From Bradyrhizobium sp. Rc3b (GTDB lineage: Bacteria > Pseudomonadota > Alphaproteobacteria > Rhizobiales > Xanthobacteraceae), in NCBI RefSeq assembly GCF_900114915.1, contig NZ_FOUS01000024.1:1-64000 (forward strand): a DNA stretch of 64,000 bases. Reading direction: 5' to 3'. A program made the translations under genes and the position numbers. The notes beneath the pieces are model-generated. The model was not told the origin of the DNA. It worked only from the letters and a program-made list of their open reading frames with translations, and made no database searches. Below, in pieces: positions 1 through 7,197 of the stretch (the first letter of the stretch is position 1; every line of letters starts with the position of its first letter).

Positions 1-254
1 CCCAGCGCCTCCTCCAGTTCGCGCTCCGAAAGACCGTAGAGCGACTGCAGCAGCACCGCGCGAAACAGCACAAGCACCGGATAGCCTGGACGACCGGGGC
101 TCCCTTCATCCCGCAAATGACCGATCAGCTTCTCGAACCGGTACCACTTGACCAGGCCAGCCAACCGATCCAGCGCCGCATTGGCGCCGGCGCCCTTCGG
201 CATCAGCGCTTCCACAAAGCTCGGCTGTCCTGTCCGCTTCACCGCCATCGTCAT
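1..254 (-). CDS. IS5-family transposase, N-terminal part, cut by the window edge
   Basis: Reading leftward from an ATG at 254 the frame stays open to base 1, giving 84 residues that begin MTMAVKRTGQPSFVEALMPK. The segment has the look of the DUF772 N-terminal domain of IS5-type transposases: a helical stretch with KWYRFEKLIGHLRD, then GRPGYPVLVLFRAVLLQSLY and GLSERELEEAL. The DDE catalytic domain would lie outside the window. The element's terminal inverted repeat should lie just right of the gene, around 255-300, but I cannot define it from one end. Nothing shows whether the copy is intact. Confidence 0.85.
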   Translation of the reverse strand, partial: MTMAVKRTGQPSFVEALMPKGAGANAALDRLAGLVKWYRFEKLIGHLRDEGSPGRPGYPVLVLFRAVLLQSLYGLSERELEEAL

Positions 255-301
255 TCCCCCAAGGCTTTGCCCTAGGGAATCACAACTGGCGGATTACGCA
301 A

Positions 302-443
302 CAGGCCCCTTGTGGGAGAAGGTGGCGCGAAGCGCCGGATGAGGGGTATCTATCCGCACGGAATACGCTGAGACACACCCCTCACCCAAGTGAGCCTGTG
401 TCTGCCGGCGTCGCTGCCCTCTCCCACAAGGGGCGAGGGCACA
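302..443. repeat. Palindromic intergenic repeat, type B, copy 1
   Basis: The outer arms CCCCTTGTGGGAGA and TCTCCCACAAGGGG are exact reverse complements, and an inner GATGAGGGGT pairs with ACCCCTCA. Related CTCTCCC...GGGGAG elements occur at 9811-9981, 34174-34299, 51731-51860 and 60049-60182. It fills most of the gap between the transposase and the MarR-GNAT gene and has no coding potential. Confidence 0.75.
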
Positions 444-470
444 TTCATGCGCATCGCGCTCGTCGCAAAA

Positions 471-1430
471 TCAGAGATCCCGCTCCCAGGTCTCGCCGAC
501 CAGATCGGCGCCGAAGCTGTGGTGCTTCTCTTCCTTCACGAGCTTGAATCCCGCACTTTGATAGATGCCGCGTGCGGCAACCAGGATGCTTTGCGTCCAC
601 AGCGTCATCCTGCTGTAGCCGCGCTCGCGTGCACCCTGGATGCATTGCTCGACCAGCGCGCGGCCGACACCGAGCCCGCGCGCTTTCTTCTCCACCTGCA
701 ACAGGCGCAGCTTGGCGATCTCGTCGGTGGCCTTGACCAGGAAGATCGAGCCGACCGGCTCGCCGCCCACTTCCGCGATCCAGCAGTGTTCGCGCGCGGC
801 ATCGTAGTTCTTGATGAACTGTGCGCAGATCTCGGCGACCAGCGCCTCGTAGCTGATGTCCCAGTTGTAGTCCGCGGCATAGGCGGCGGCCTGCTTGGAG
901 ATGACCCAGCCCATGTCACCGACGCGGTGGCTGCGCAGCATGAAAGCCGCAGGCTGGGTTCGACGTTGCTCCAGCACGGCCTCGATGGTCGCCATGGCCT
1001 GCGTGAGCCGCGTTGCATCGCTGGCCGAAAGCTGGGCCAGCATTGCGGCGACCTCGTTTTGCGAGCTCAGGTTCAGCTTGGCGTAGGTCTGGCGGCCCTT
1101 GGCGGTGAGGCTGAGCTGGTATTGCCGGCGATCGGCGGGCAGGGGCCTTCGCGTGATCAGCCCCTTTTCGTCGAAGCTTTGCACGATGCGGCTGAGATAG
1201 CCGGGGTCGAGGCCAAGCTCGTTTCCGATCTCCTTTGCCGCCAGCTCGTCGCGATGCGCGAGTTCGTAGAGCACCCGGGCCTCGCTGAGCGAGAACGGGC
1301 TCTTTCCGAGATGCTGGTCGAGCACACCGAGCTTGCGAGTATAGAAGCGGTTGAAGGCGCGGACCGCCGCGATGCGATCGTCAGCGACCTGTTCGATCGC
1401 AAGGGCTGATGGGGAAGAGCTTGATGGCAT
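471..1430 (-). CDS. MarR-type regulator fused to a GNAT N-acetyltransferase
   Basis: A 319-residue two-domain protein. Residues ~20-150 are a MarR winged-helix domain, with the recognition region LGLDPGYLSRIVQSFDEKGL and the wing LPADRRQYQLSLTAKG. Residues ~160-319 are a GNAT fold with the acetyl-CoA loop RGLGVGRALVEQCI and a final NH2-side motif around GIYQSAGF. Such fusions are common in proteobacteria; the substrate is unknown. GAGGTG sits just upstream of the ATG at 1430. The gene lies 62 bp downstream of the glycosyltransferase-like gene on the same strand, with an operator-like dyad between them, so it probably has its own autoregulated promoter. Confidence 0.9.
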   Translation of the reverse strand: MPSSSSPSALAIEQVADDRIAAVRAFNRFYTRKLGVLDQHLGKSPFSLSEARVLYELAHRDELAAKEIGNELGLDPGYLSRIVQSFDEKGLITRRPLPADRRQYQLSLTAKGRQTYAKLNLSSQNEVAAMLAQLSASDATRLTQAMATIEAVLEQRRTQPAAFMLRSHRVGDMGWVISKQAAAYAADYNWDISYEALVAEICAQFIKNYDAAREHCWIAEVGGEPVGSIFLVKATDEIAKLRLLQVEKKARGLGVGRALVEQCIQGARERGYSRMTLWTQSILVAARGIYQSAGFKLVKEEKHHSFGADLVGETWERDL

Positions 1431-1441
1431 GGGGCACCTCG

Positions 1442-1483
1442 ATACTTGCCATTGTCAATTAATTATTTGACTTTGGCAAGTAT
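1442..1483 (-). promoter_or_regulatory. Nested inverted repeat upstream of the MarR-GNAT gene, likely operator
   Basis: Outer arms ATACTTGCCA (1442-1451) and TGGCAAGTAT (1474-1483) are perfect complements. Inside them GTCAA (1454-1458) mirrors TTGAC (1467-1471) around an AT-rich centre. The dyad starts 12 bp upstream of the ATG at 1430. On the minus strand a TTGCCA and a GACAAT about 17 bp apart could be the promoter, so a bound MarR dimer would block it. Autoregulation is an inference from the usual MarR arrangement. Confidence 0.6.
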
Positions 1484-1492
1484 GCGGTGACT

Positions 1493-2068
1493 TCAGCCGA
1501 CCATGACGATCCGGCTGCGCAGCATGGTCCGGGACGAGCGGCCGAGCCGGCGCAGCAGCCGTGCCTCGGAACGGCGGGCCTGCGGCGGGTAACCGCCGAT
1601 CCGGTCGTAATGATCACGCGCAATCAAAAGACCCTGATCGCCGAGCGGGCCGATCACCCTGCGCACCACGGCCCGGAGGACGTCGCGCAATCCGGTATCG
1701 GCGTAAGGCGAGCGCGCATAGCGGAACACGGCAGCACGGTCCCGTCCGCTGGTCGCGACGGCCTGGATGAACTGGGTGGTTTCCTCGATCCAGCCGGTTT
1801 CGAGCATGGCGCCTGCGGGCAGGAACATCAGCCACGGCGAGCGGGCCTGGAGCGCGCCGGCCGCGAGCGCGGCGCCTTGCGAAGATCCCTCGAAGCCGAC
1901 GAAACGGCAGCCTGCGACGTCGGCAACCCGCTCGATGACGCCATTGCGGGTGCCGTCGACCAGAAGCACCTCGCGGATGACGCCGGCGGCGGCCCCGGGG
2001 ACCAGCGCGGCCAGAGTCGCCACCGCGGTCTGCTCGACGCCTTCGGTCGGAATGATGACGCTCAGCAT
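1493..2068 (-). CDS. Short glycosyltransferase family 2-like protein with a degenerate active site
   Basis: A 191-residue protein beginning MLSVIIPTEG, the usual first strand of GT-A family 2 enzymes, with a GAALAAGALQARSPWLMFLP segment where nucleotide-sugar enzymes carry their metal-binding DxD. Here that place reads LPAGAML with no Asp pair, so catalysis is doubtful. The C-terminal third (DQGLLIARDHYDRIGGYP) fits the acceptor-side motif of small family 2 transferases. There is no membrane segment. It may be a divergent transferase or a non-catalytic relative. Confidence 0.65.
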   Translation of the reverse strand: MLSVIIPTEGVEQTAVATLAALVPGAAAGVIREVLLVDGTRNGVIERVADVAGCRFVGFEGSSQGAALAAGALQARSPWLMFLPAGAMLETGWIEETTQFIQAVATSGRDRAAVFRYARSPYADTGLRDVLRAVVRRVIGPLGDQGLLIARDHYDRIGGYPPQARRSEARLLRRLGRSSRTMLRSRIVMVG

Positions 2069-2393
2069 GATTGAGGCTTCAATGTCTGCACTTCGGGAGA
2101 AGCGTAGCTTGTTATGATGTTGTCATAAACACGTGGCGTTGCCGAGTGCAACTTTCCGGCCGCGCTTCGGCGTGCGATGGTAAACTGCAGCCAGTCCTCG
2201 CAGCCAAATGTGTCACGCGCGGGTTGGCGATGTTGCCGAATGTTTCGGCACAAGTGCGTCCCGGGGGTATTAACCCGGAGTTTTACGGCGACATTGCGCG
2301 GCGCGCGGGTAGCCGGCTCCTGCAGGGAGGGTGCGCCCTGCAAGAAAGGTTCGAACGGGAAATGTGTGACTTTGGTGCCGGCGGAGGCTTCCT
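2069..2393. other. Divergent intergenic region with a small dyad
   Basis: This 325-bp spacer separates the leftward glycosyltransferase-like gene from the rightward RMD1-family gene, so it should hold both promoters. It contains TTATGA (2112-2117) mirrored by TCATAA (2123-2128) around TGTTG, which could be an operator for either gene. No gene, terminator or repeat was recognised in the rest. Confidence 0.4.
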
Positions 2394-3233
2394 GTGAACG
2401 CCGATCAACTCGCTGTTGGCACGGCGTCAACGTCGCCGAAGCCGGAGGCTGCGCCGACCTTGCGGATCCGCGCGCTGATGCTGGGCGACCGCATCAACGC
2501 CGCCGGTCTCGAGATCGGCACGCTGGTCTCGTCGACGCCCGCCGCCTTCCGCGTCCATGCCGGCCTTGCCGTGATTTTCCGTTACGGCGTCGTGGTGCTG
2601 ATCGGGCTGCTCCCGTCCGAGGAGAAAGTGCTGATCGACAGCCTGAAGCCGCGGGTGATCGGCGAGCTCAGCCCATATGAGGAAGAGATCGCGCAGGCAC
2701 AGCTCTGCAAGGATGAGAGCGCCGAGGCCATCCAGCCGGGCGGGCCGATCTGCCTCGCAAAGTTCTCCGACGACCGTCTGCTGCTGGTTGCGGACGCGCT
2801 CGCCAAGAGCACGTCGCTGGCGCGCGACGAGCGCCGCGTCGCCGCGGTCTTCGATGTGATCGAGCCGTTTGCACGGGAGCTCGCCGAGCACGGCCGCACG
2901 CCGCGCCGTCGCAAGGGCATCCTGCAATTGATCGGCAATGCACTGCTGGTGCAGCAGCGCGTCGCCGGCCGCGTCGCGATCGCCGAGAAGCCCGACGTGC
3001 TCTGGGAGAAGCCCGAGCTCGACCGGCTCTATTCCCGCCTCGAGGACGAGTACGAGCTGAAAGAACGCCTCGACACGCTCGAGCGCAAGCTCACCGCGGT
3101 GTCGGAGACCGCCAACGCGCTGACCGACATCATCGACACCCAGCGCTCGCTCCGCCTGGAGATCGCGGTCGTGGTGCTGATCGTGATCGAGGTCGCGATC
3201 GGGTGTTTTCAGATATGGTCGGGAACGCATTGA
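2394..3233 (+). CDS. RMD1 family protein (DUF155) with a C-terminal membrane anchor
   Basis: A 279-residue protein matching the DUF155/RMD1 pattern: an N-terminal alpha/beta part with FRYGVVVLIGLLPSEEK, a central helical part, then ELDRLYSRLEDEYELKERLDTL. It ends in one hydrophobic helix (EIAVVVLIVIEVAIGCFQIW), which makes it a tail-anchored membrane protein. Eukaryotic relatives act in mitochondria and sporulation; the bacterial role is unknown. The start is GTG at 2394 with CGGAGG 6 bp upstream. It appears monocistronic, followed by a type A palindrome. Confidence 0.85.
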   Translation: MNADQLAVGTASTSPKPEAAPTLRIRALMLGDRINAAGLEIGTLVSSTPAAFRVHAGLAVIFRYGVVVLIGLLPSEEKVLIDSLKPRVIGELSPYEEEIAQAQLCKDESAEAIQPGGPICLAKFSDDRLLLVADALAKSTSLARDERRVAAVFDVIEPFARELAEHGRTPRRRKGILQLIGNALLVQQRVAGRVAIAEKPDVLWEKPELDRLYSRLEDEYELKERLDTLERKLTAVSETANALTDIIDTQRSLRLEIAVVVLIVIEVAIGCFQIWSGTH

Positions 3234-3280
3234 GCGTTTTTTTCGCGCGCTGTTGTGCCTCAATCTCCACGAGTCCGGTG

Positions 3281-3381
3281 TCGTAGGGTGGGCAAAGGCG
3301 CTCTTGCGCCGTGCCCACCAGCTGTCGCCGCGGGAGAAAGATCGTGGACACGGCGCTTTTCCGCCTTTGCCCACCCTACGA
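3281..3381. repeat. Palindromic intergenic repeat, type A, copy 1
   Basis: Left arm TCGTAGGGTGGGCAAAGGCG (3281-3300) and right arm CGCCTTTGCCCACCCTACGA (3362-3381) are exact 20-bp reverse complements. The centre contains GTGCCCACC. It lies between the convergent RMD1 and ackA stops and could form a long hairpin at both mRNA ends. Five relatives are found elsewhere in the window. Confidence 0.85.
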
Positions 3382-3391
3382 TATTGTCCCT

Positions 3392-4570
3392 TTAGGTTGC
3401 AGCACCGCTGCACAGGTGGCGTGCGATCGTCATCTCCTCATCCGTCGGGATGACGAACACGTCGACGGCGTTTCCGCCCCCGCTGATCCGCTCGCGCGCC
3501 GCGTCATTCGCCGTCGCATCGATCCGCACGCCGAGCCAGCCGAGCCGCTCGCCGATCGCGCTGCGGATCTCCTTGGCGTGCTCGCCGATGCCGCCGGTGA
3601 AGACCAGGCAATCGAGGCCGCCAAGCGTGGTCGCCATCATCGCGACCTGCTGCGCCGCGCGGAAGGTGAAGAGATCGACCGCCTCCCGTGCGGCAATCTC
3701 GCCGCTCGCCAGCAGCGTGCGCATGTCCGCGGAGATGCCGGAGACGCCGAGCAGGCCCGACTGGTGATAGAGCAGGTGCTGGACATCCTCGATCGACATC
3801 TTCTCGTGCTGTTGCAGATAGAGCAGCACGCCGGGATCGATCGTGCCGCAGCGCGTGCCCATCACGAGGCCGTCAAGCGGCGTCAGTCCCATGGTGGTGT
3901 CGACGCTGCGGCCGTTGCGCAACGCGCACAGGCTGGCGCCGTTGCCCAGATGCGCGATGACGGTGCGCTTGGCGACGACCTCCGGCGCAATCTCGGCGAG
4001 GCGTCCCGCGACATATTCGAAGGAGAGGCCGTGAAATCCGTAGCGTCGCACGCCTCGTTCCTCGTAGTGCCTCGGAATCGCGAAGCGGCTCGCGGGCGGC
4101 GTCAGGCCGTGATGGAACGCCGTGTCGAAGCAGGCGATCTGCCTCAGCGCTGGCCGGATCGCCGCGAGCGCGCGAATTGGCGCGAGGCACCGCGGCTGGT
4201 GCAGTGGCGCCAGCGGCGTCAATGCCTCCAGCTTCGCGGTGACGTCGTCCGTCAGCGCGACCGGGCCTGAATAGTCCGGCCCGCCATGAACGATGCGATG
4301 GCCGACGGCGCGCAGATCACGTTCGCCGAACCGGTCCTCGATGAAGGCGAGCACATCGGCGAACAGATGGTCGCCGTCGGCGTCCGGCGCCTCTGTCCGC
4401 GTCTCGAACAGGTCTTGGCCCGCGGGGCTCTTCACCACCAGCCGGGGCTTTGCCTCGTGCTCGTCGAGCAGCCCCTTGCAGAGCAGGCTGGGTTCAACAG
4501 CAGAGATGTCGAACAGGCCGAACTTGATGCTCGACGATCCCGAGTTGAGGACGAGGACCGTGTCCGGCAT
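3392..4570 (-). CDS. ackA: Acetate kinase
   Basis: A 392-residue protein, the normal length for acetate kinase of the ASKHA fold. It catalyses acetyl-phosphate + ADP = acetate + ATP in the cytosol. Diagnostic segments in order are VLNSGSSSIKFGLF, GHRIVHGG, RYGFHGLS, IAHLGNGASLCA, TMGLTPLDGLVMGTRCGTID and VFTGGIGEHA. It starts 2 bp after the phosphoketolase stop, so the two are translationally coupled: phosphoketolase supplies acetyl-phosphate and this enzyme harvests ATP. No phosphotransacetylase gene is present in the window. Confidence 0.97.
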   Translation of the reverse strand: MPDTVLVLNSGSSSIKFGLFDISAVEPSLLCKGLLDEHEAKPRLVVKSPAGQDLFETRTEAPDADGDHLFADVLAFIEDRFGERDLRAVGHRIVHGGPDYSGPVALTDDVTAKLEALTPLAPLHQPRCLAPIRALAAIRPALRQIACFDTAFHHGLTPPASRFAIPRHYEERGVRRYGFHGLSFEYVAGRLAEIAPEVVAKRTVIAHLGNGASLCALRNGRSVDTTMGLTPLDGLVMGTRCGTIDPGVLLYLQQHEKMSIEDVQHLLYHQSGLLGVSGISADMRTLLASGEIAAREAVDLFTFRAAQQVAMMATTLGGLDCLVFTGGIGEHAKEIRSAIGERLGWLGVRIDATANDAARERISGGGNAVDVFVIPTDEEMTIARHLCSGAAT

Positions 4571-4572
4571 GG

Positions 4573-6987
4573 CTAATCGCCGGCCTCAGTCGGGGTATTG
4601 CCGCCGGAGCTGTTGGGCCAGACCCATTCCTGGACATCGGGCATGTCCTCGCCGTGCTCGCGCACGTAGCGCGAATGCTCGATCAGCTTGTCGCGGAATT
4701 GCTGCTTCGCCTGCGCAGCTTTGGCCGCCAGCCCGGGCACGCGTTCGATCGCCTCGATCGCGAGGTGGTAGCGGTCGAGCTCGTTGAGCACGACCATGTC
4801 GAACGGCGTCGTCGTGGTGCCTTCCTCGGCAAAGCCGCGCACATGCAGGCCGGCATGGTTGGTGCGGCTATAGGTCAGGCGGTGGATCAGATAGGGATAG
4901 CCGTGATAGGCGAAGATGACAGGCTTGTCGCGCGTGAACAGGCTGTCGAAATCGCGGTCCGAAAGCCCATGCGGATGCTGATCCCTGGGCTGCAGCGTCA
5001 TGAGGTCGACGACGTTGACGACGCGGATCTTCAAATCCGGCAGCGCCTTGCGCAACAGATCGACGGCGGCGAGCGTCTCCAGCGTCGGCACATCGCCGGC
5101 GCAGGCCATCACCACGTCGGGCTCGCCCGTTGCATCTTCCGTCCCTGCCCAGGTCCAGATGCCGATGCCGGCATCGCAATGCGTGGCCGCTTCCTGCATC
5201 GAGAGCCATTGCAGCGCCGGCTGCTTGCCGGCAACGATGACGTTGATGCGGTTATAGGTCCGCAGGCAATGGTCGGCGATCCACAGCAGCGTGTTGGCAT
5301 CCGGCGGGAAGTAGATGCGAACGATATCGGCCTTCTTGTTGGCGACGAGATCGACGAAGCCGGGATCCTGATGGCTGAAGCCGTTATGGTCCTGCCGCCA
5401 GACATGCGAGGTCAGGAGATAGTTGAGCGAGGCGATCGGGCGCCGCCATGGCAGATCGCGCGTGACCTTGAGCCATTTGGCGTGCTGGTTGAACATGGAA
5501 TCCACGATGTGGATGAAGGCCTCGTAGCAGGAGAAGAAACCGTGGCGTCCGGTGAGCAGATAGCCCTCGAGCCAGCCCTGACAGAGATGCTCGCTCAGCA
5601 TTTCCATGACGCGGCCGTCCTGCGCGAGGTGCACGTCGTAAGGCTCGATCGGCTCCATCCAGACCCGCTCGGTCGCCTCGAACACCGCATCCAGCCGGTT
5701 TGACGCGGTTTCGTCCGGGCCCATGATGCGGAAATTGCGCTCCTTCGCGTTGAGGCGGATGACATCGCGCAGGAATTTGCCGAGCTCGCGCGTCGCTTCG
5801 GCTGCGACGCCGCCGGGTTGCGGCACCTCGATTGCGAAGCTGCGGAAGTCCGGCAGCTTCAGCTCCTTCTTGAGCAGGCCGCCATTGGCATGCGGATTGG
5901 CGCCCATGCGGCGAATGCCTTCGGGCGCGAGCGCCTGAAGTTCTGGAATGAGCGCCCCGCTCTGGTCGAACAGCTTTTCCGGCTCGTAGCTGCGCATCCA
6001 GTTTTCGAGCACTTTGAGGTGCGCCGGGTTCTCGCGACAGCCCGCCACCGGCACCTGATGCGCGCGCCAAAAGCCCTCGACCTTCTTGCCGTCGACCTCT
6101 TTCGGGCCGGTCCAGCCTTTCGGGCTGCGCAGCACGATCATCGGCCAGCGCGGCCGCTCGACTGCCTTGCGGCCGTCGCGGGCGTGCTGCTGGATCGAGC
6201 GGATGCTGGCGAGCGCAACGTCGAGCGCATCCGCCATGGCCTGATGCATCAATTTGGGATCGTCGCCCGCGACGAACAGCGGCTCGTGGCCGAACCCGCG
6301 GAACAGGTCGCGGATCTCGCTGTCCCGCATCCGCCCGAGCACGGTCGGGTTGGCGATCTTGTAGCCGTTCAGATGCAGGATCGGCAGCACCGCGCCGTCA
6401 TGCGCGGGGTTCAGGAACTTGTTGGAGTGCCAGGAGGCCGCGAGCGGGCCGGTTTCCGCTTCGCCGTCACCGACCACGCAAGCCACGATCAAGTCGGGAT
6501 TGTCCAGCGCCGCACCGTAGGCGTGCACCAGCGCGTAGCCGAGCTCGCCGCCCTCGTGGATCGAGCCCGGCGTTTCCGGCGCCGCGTGGCTCGGAATGCC
6601 GCCGGGAAAGGAGAACTGCCTGAACAGCTTGCGCAATCCGTCCGTGTCGCGCGCGATGTCGGGATAGATCTCGCTGTAGCTGCCTTCCAGATAGGTGTTG
6701 GCGACCATGCCCGGCCCGCCATGGCCGGGACCGCAGACATAGAGCACGCTGACATCCAGCGCGCGGATGACGCGGTTGAGATGGGCGTAGATGAAGTTCA
6801 GGCCGGGCGTCGTGCCCCAATGGCCGAGCAGACGCGGCTTGATGTGCTCGGCCCGCAAGGGCTCGCGCAGCAGCGGATTGTCGAGCAGGTAGATTTGCCC
6901 GACGGAGAGGTAGTTCGCGGCGCGCCAGTAGCGATCGAGGAGGTCGAGGTTGCTGCTTGCCGCGGCCGATTGTTGTTGATTTGTCAT
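4573..6987 (-). CDS. xfp: Phosphoketolase (xylulose-5-P/fructose-6-P type)
   Basis: From the ATG at 6987 this is an 804-residue thiamine-diphosphate enzyme that cleaves xylulose 5-phosphate (and possibly fructose 6-phosphate) with phosphate into acetyl-phosphate plus an aldose phosphate. Family segments are intact: YWRAANYLSVGQIYL, HIKPRLLGHWGTTPGLNF, GPGHGGPGMVANTYLEGSYS, and the ThDP site VGDGEAETGPLAASWHSNKF. The frame opens further upstream to a TTG at 7059, but those 24 residues do not resemble the family and the ATG beginning MTNQQQ is the better start. First gene of an operon with ackA; divergent from the radical SAM gene. Confidence 0.95.
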   Translation of the reverse strand: MTNQQQSAAASSNLDLLDRYWRAANYLSVGQIYLLDNPLLREPLRAEHIKPRLLGHWGTTPGLNFIYAHLNRVIRALDVSVLYVCGPGHGGPGMVANTYLEGSYSEIYPDIARDTDGLRKLFRQFSFPGGIPSHAAPETPGSIHEGGELGYALVHAYGAALDNPDLIVACVVGDGEAETGPLAASWHSNKFLNPAHDGAVLPILHLNGYKIANPTVLGRMRDSEIRDLFRGFGHEPLFVAGDDPKLMHQAMADALDVALASIRSIQQHARDGRKAVERPRWPMIVLRSPKGWTGPKEVDGKKVEGFWRAHQVPVAGCRENPAHLKVLENWMRSYEPEKLFDQSGALIPELQALAPEGIRRMGANPHANGGLLKKELKLPDFRSFAIEVPQPGGVAAEATRELGKFLRDVIRLNAKERNFRIMGPDETASNRLDAVFEATERVWMEPIEPYDVHLAQDGRVMEMLSEHLCQGWLEGYLLTGRHGFFSCYEAFIHIVDSMFNQHAKWLKVTRDLPWRRPIASLNYLLTSHVWRQDHNGFSHQDPGFVDLVANKKADIVRIYFPPDANTLLWIADHCLRTYNRINVIVAGKQPALQWLSMQEAATHCDAGIGIWTWAGTEDATGEPDVVMACAGDVPTLETLAAVDLLRKALPDLKIRVVNVVDLMTLQPRDQHPHGLSDRDFDSLFTRDKPVIFAYHGYPYLIHRLTYSRTNHAGLHVRGFAEEGTTTTPFDMVVLNELDRYHLAIEAIERVPGLAAKAAQAKQQFRDKLIEHSRYVREHGEDMPDVQEWVWPNSSGGNTPTEAGD

Positions 6988-7163
6988 GTTCCTGCTGACC
7001 TTCACCCGGCGATCGTCACCAACATTGTTCCGCGACGATTGATCCCTGGCCGGCATCAAACGAAATCGTTGCGACGGGTGTGTTGCGTGAGGTCAAAGGA
7101 CCGCGCCCGAAATTTGAGCGGCTACTTTGCATGGGGTTGTTTTCCCATTTTTTGTTTGTGTTC

Positions 7164-7191
7164 TTGATTTGTTCCGTTGTCGTGCTATCTT
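7164..7191 (+). promoter_or_regulatory. Probable promoter of the radical SAM gene, nearly leaderless
   Basis: TTGATT (7164-7169) and TATCTT (7186-7191) are separated by 16 bp and match a housekeeping promoter fairly well. The -10 ends six bases before the ATG at 7198, so transcription would start at or within a base or two of that start codon. No Shine-Dalgarno sequence precedes the ATG. Confidence 0.45.
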
Positions 7192-7197
7192 GGCTTC

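Noticed and set aside
1..300. Defining the IS5 terminal inverted repeat and target duplication
   Set aside because: Only one end of the element is in the window, so the two ends cannot be compared.
390..1409. Long rightward open frame opposite the MarR-GNAT gene (339 codons)
   Set aside because: It is an antisense shadow in GC-rich DNA; the leftward frame contains clear MarR and GNAT motifs, while this one has no recognisable domain.
2427..3413. Leftward open frame opposite the RMD1-family gene
   Set aside because: Composition is skewed to Arg/Gln/His as expected for an antisense shadow, and the plus-strand gene has a good start and family match.
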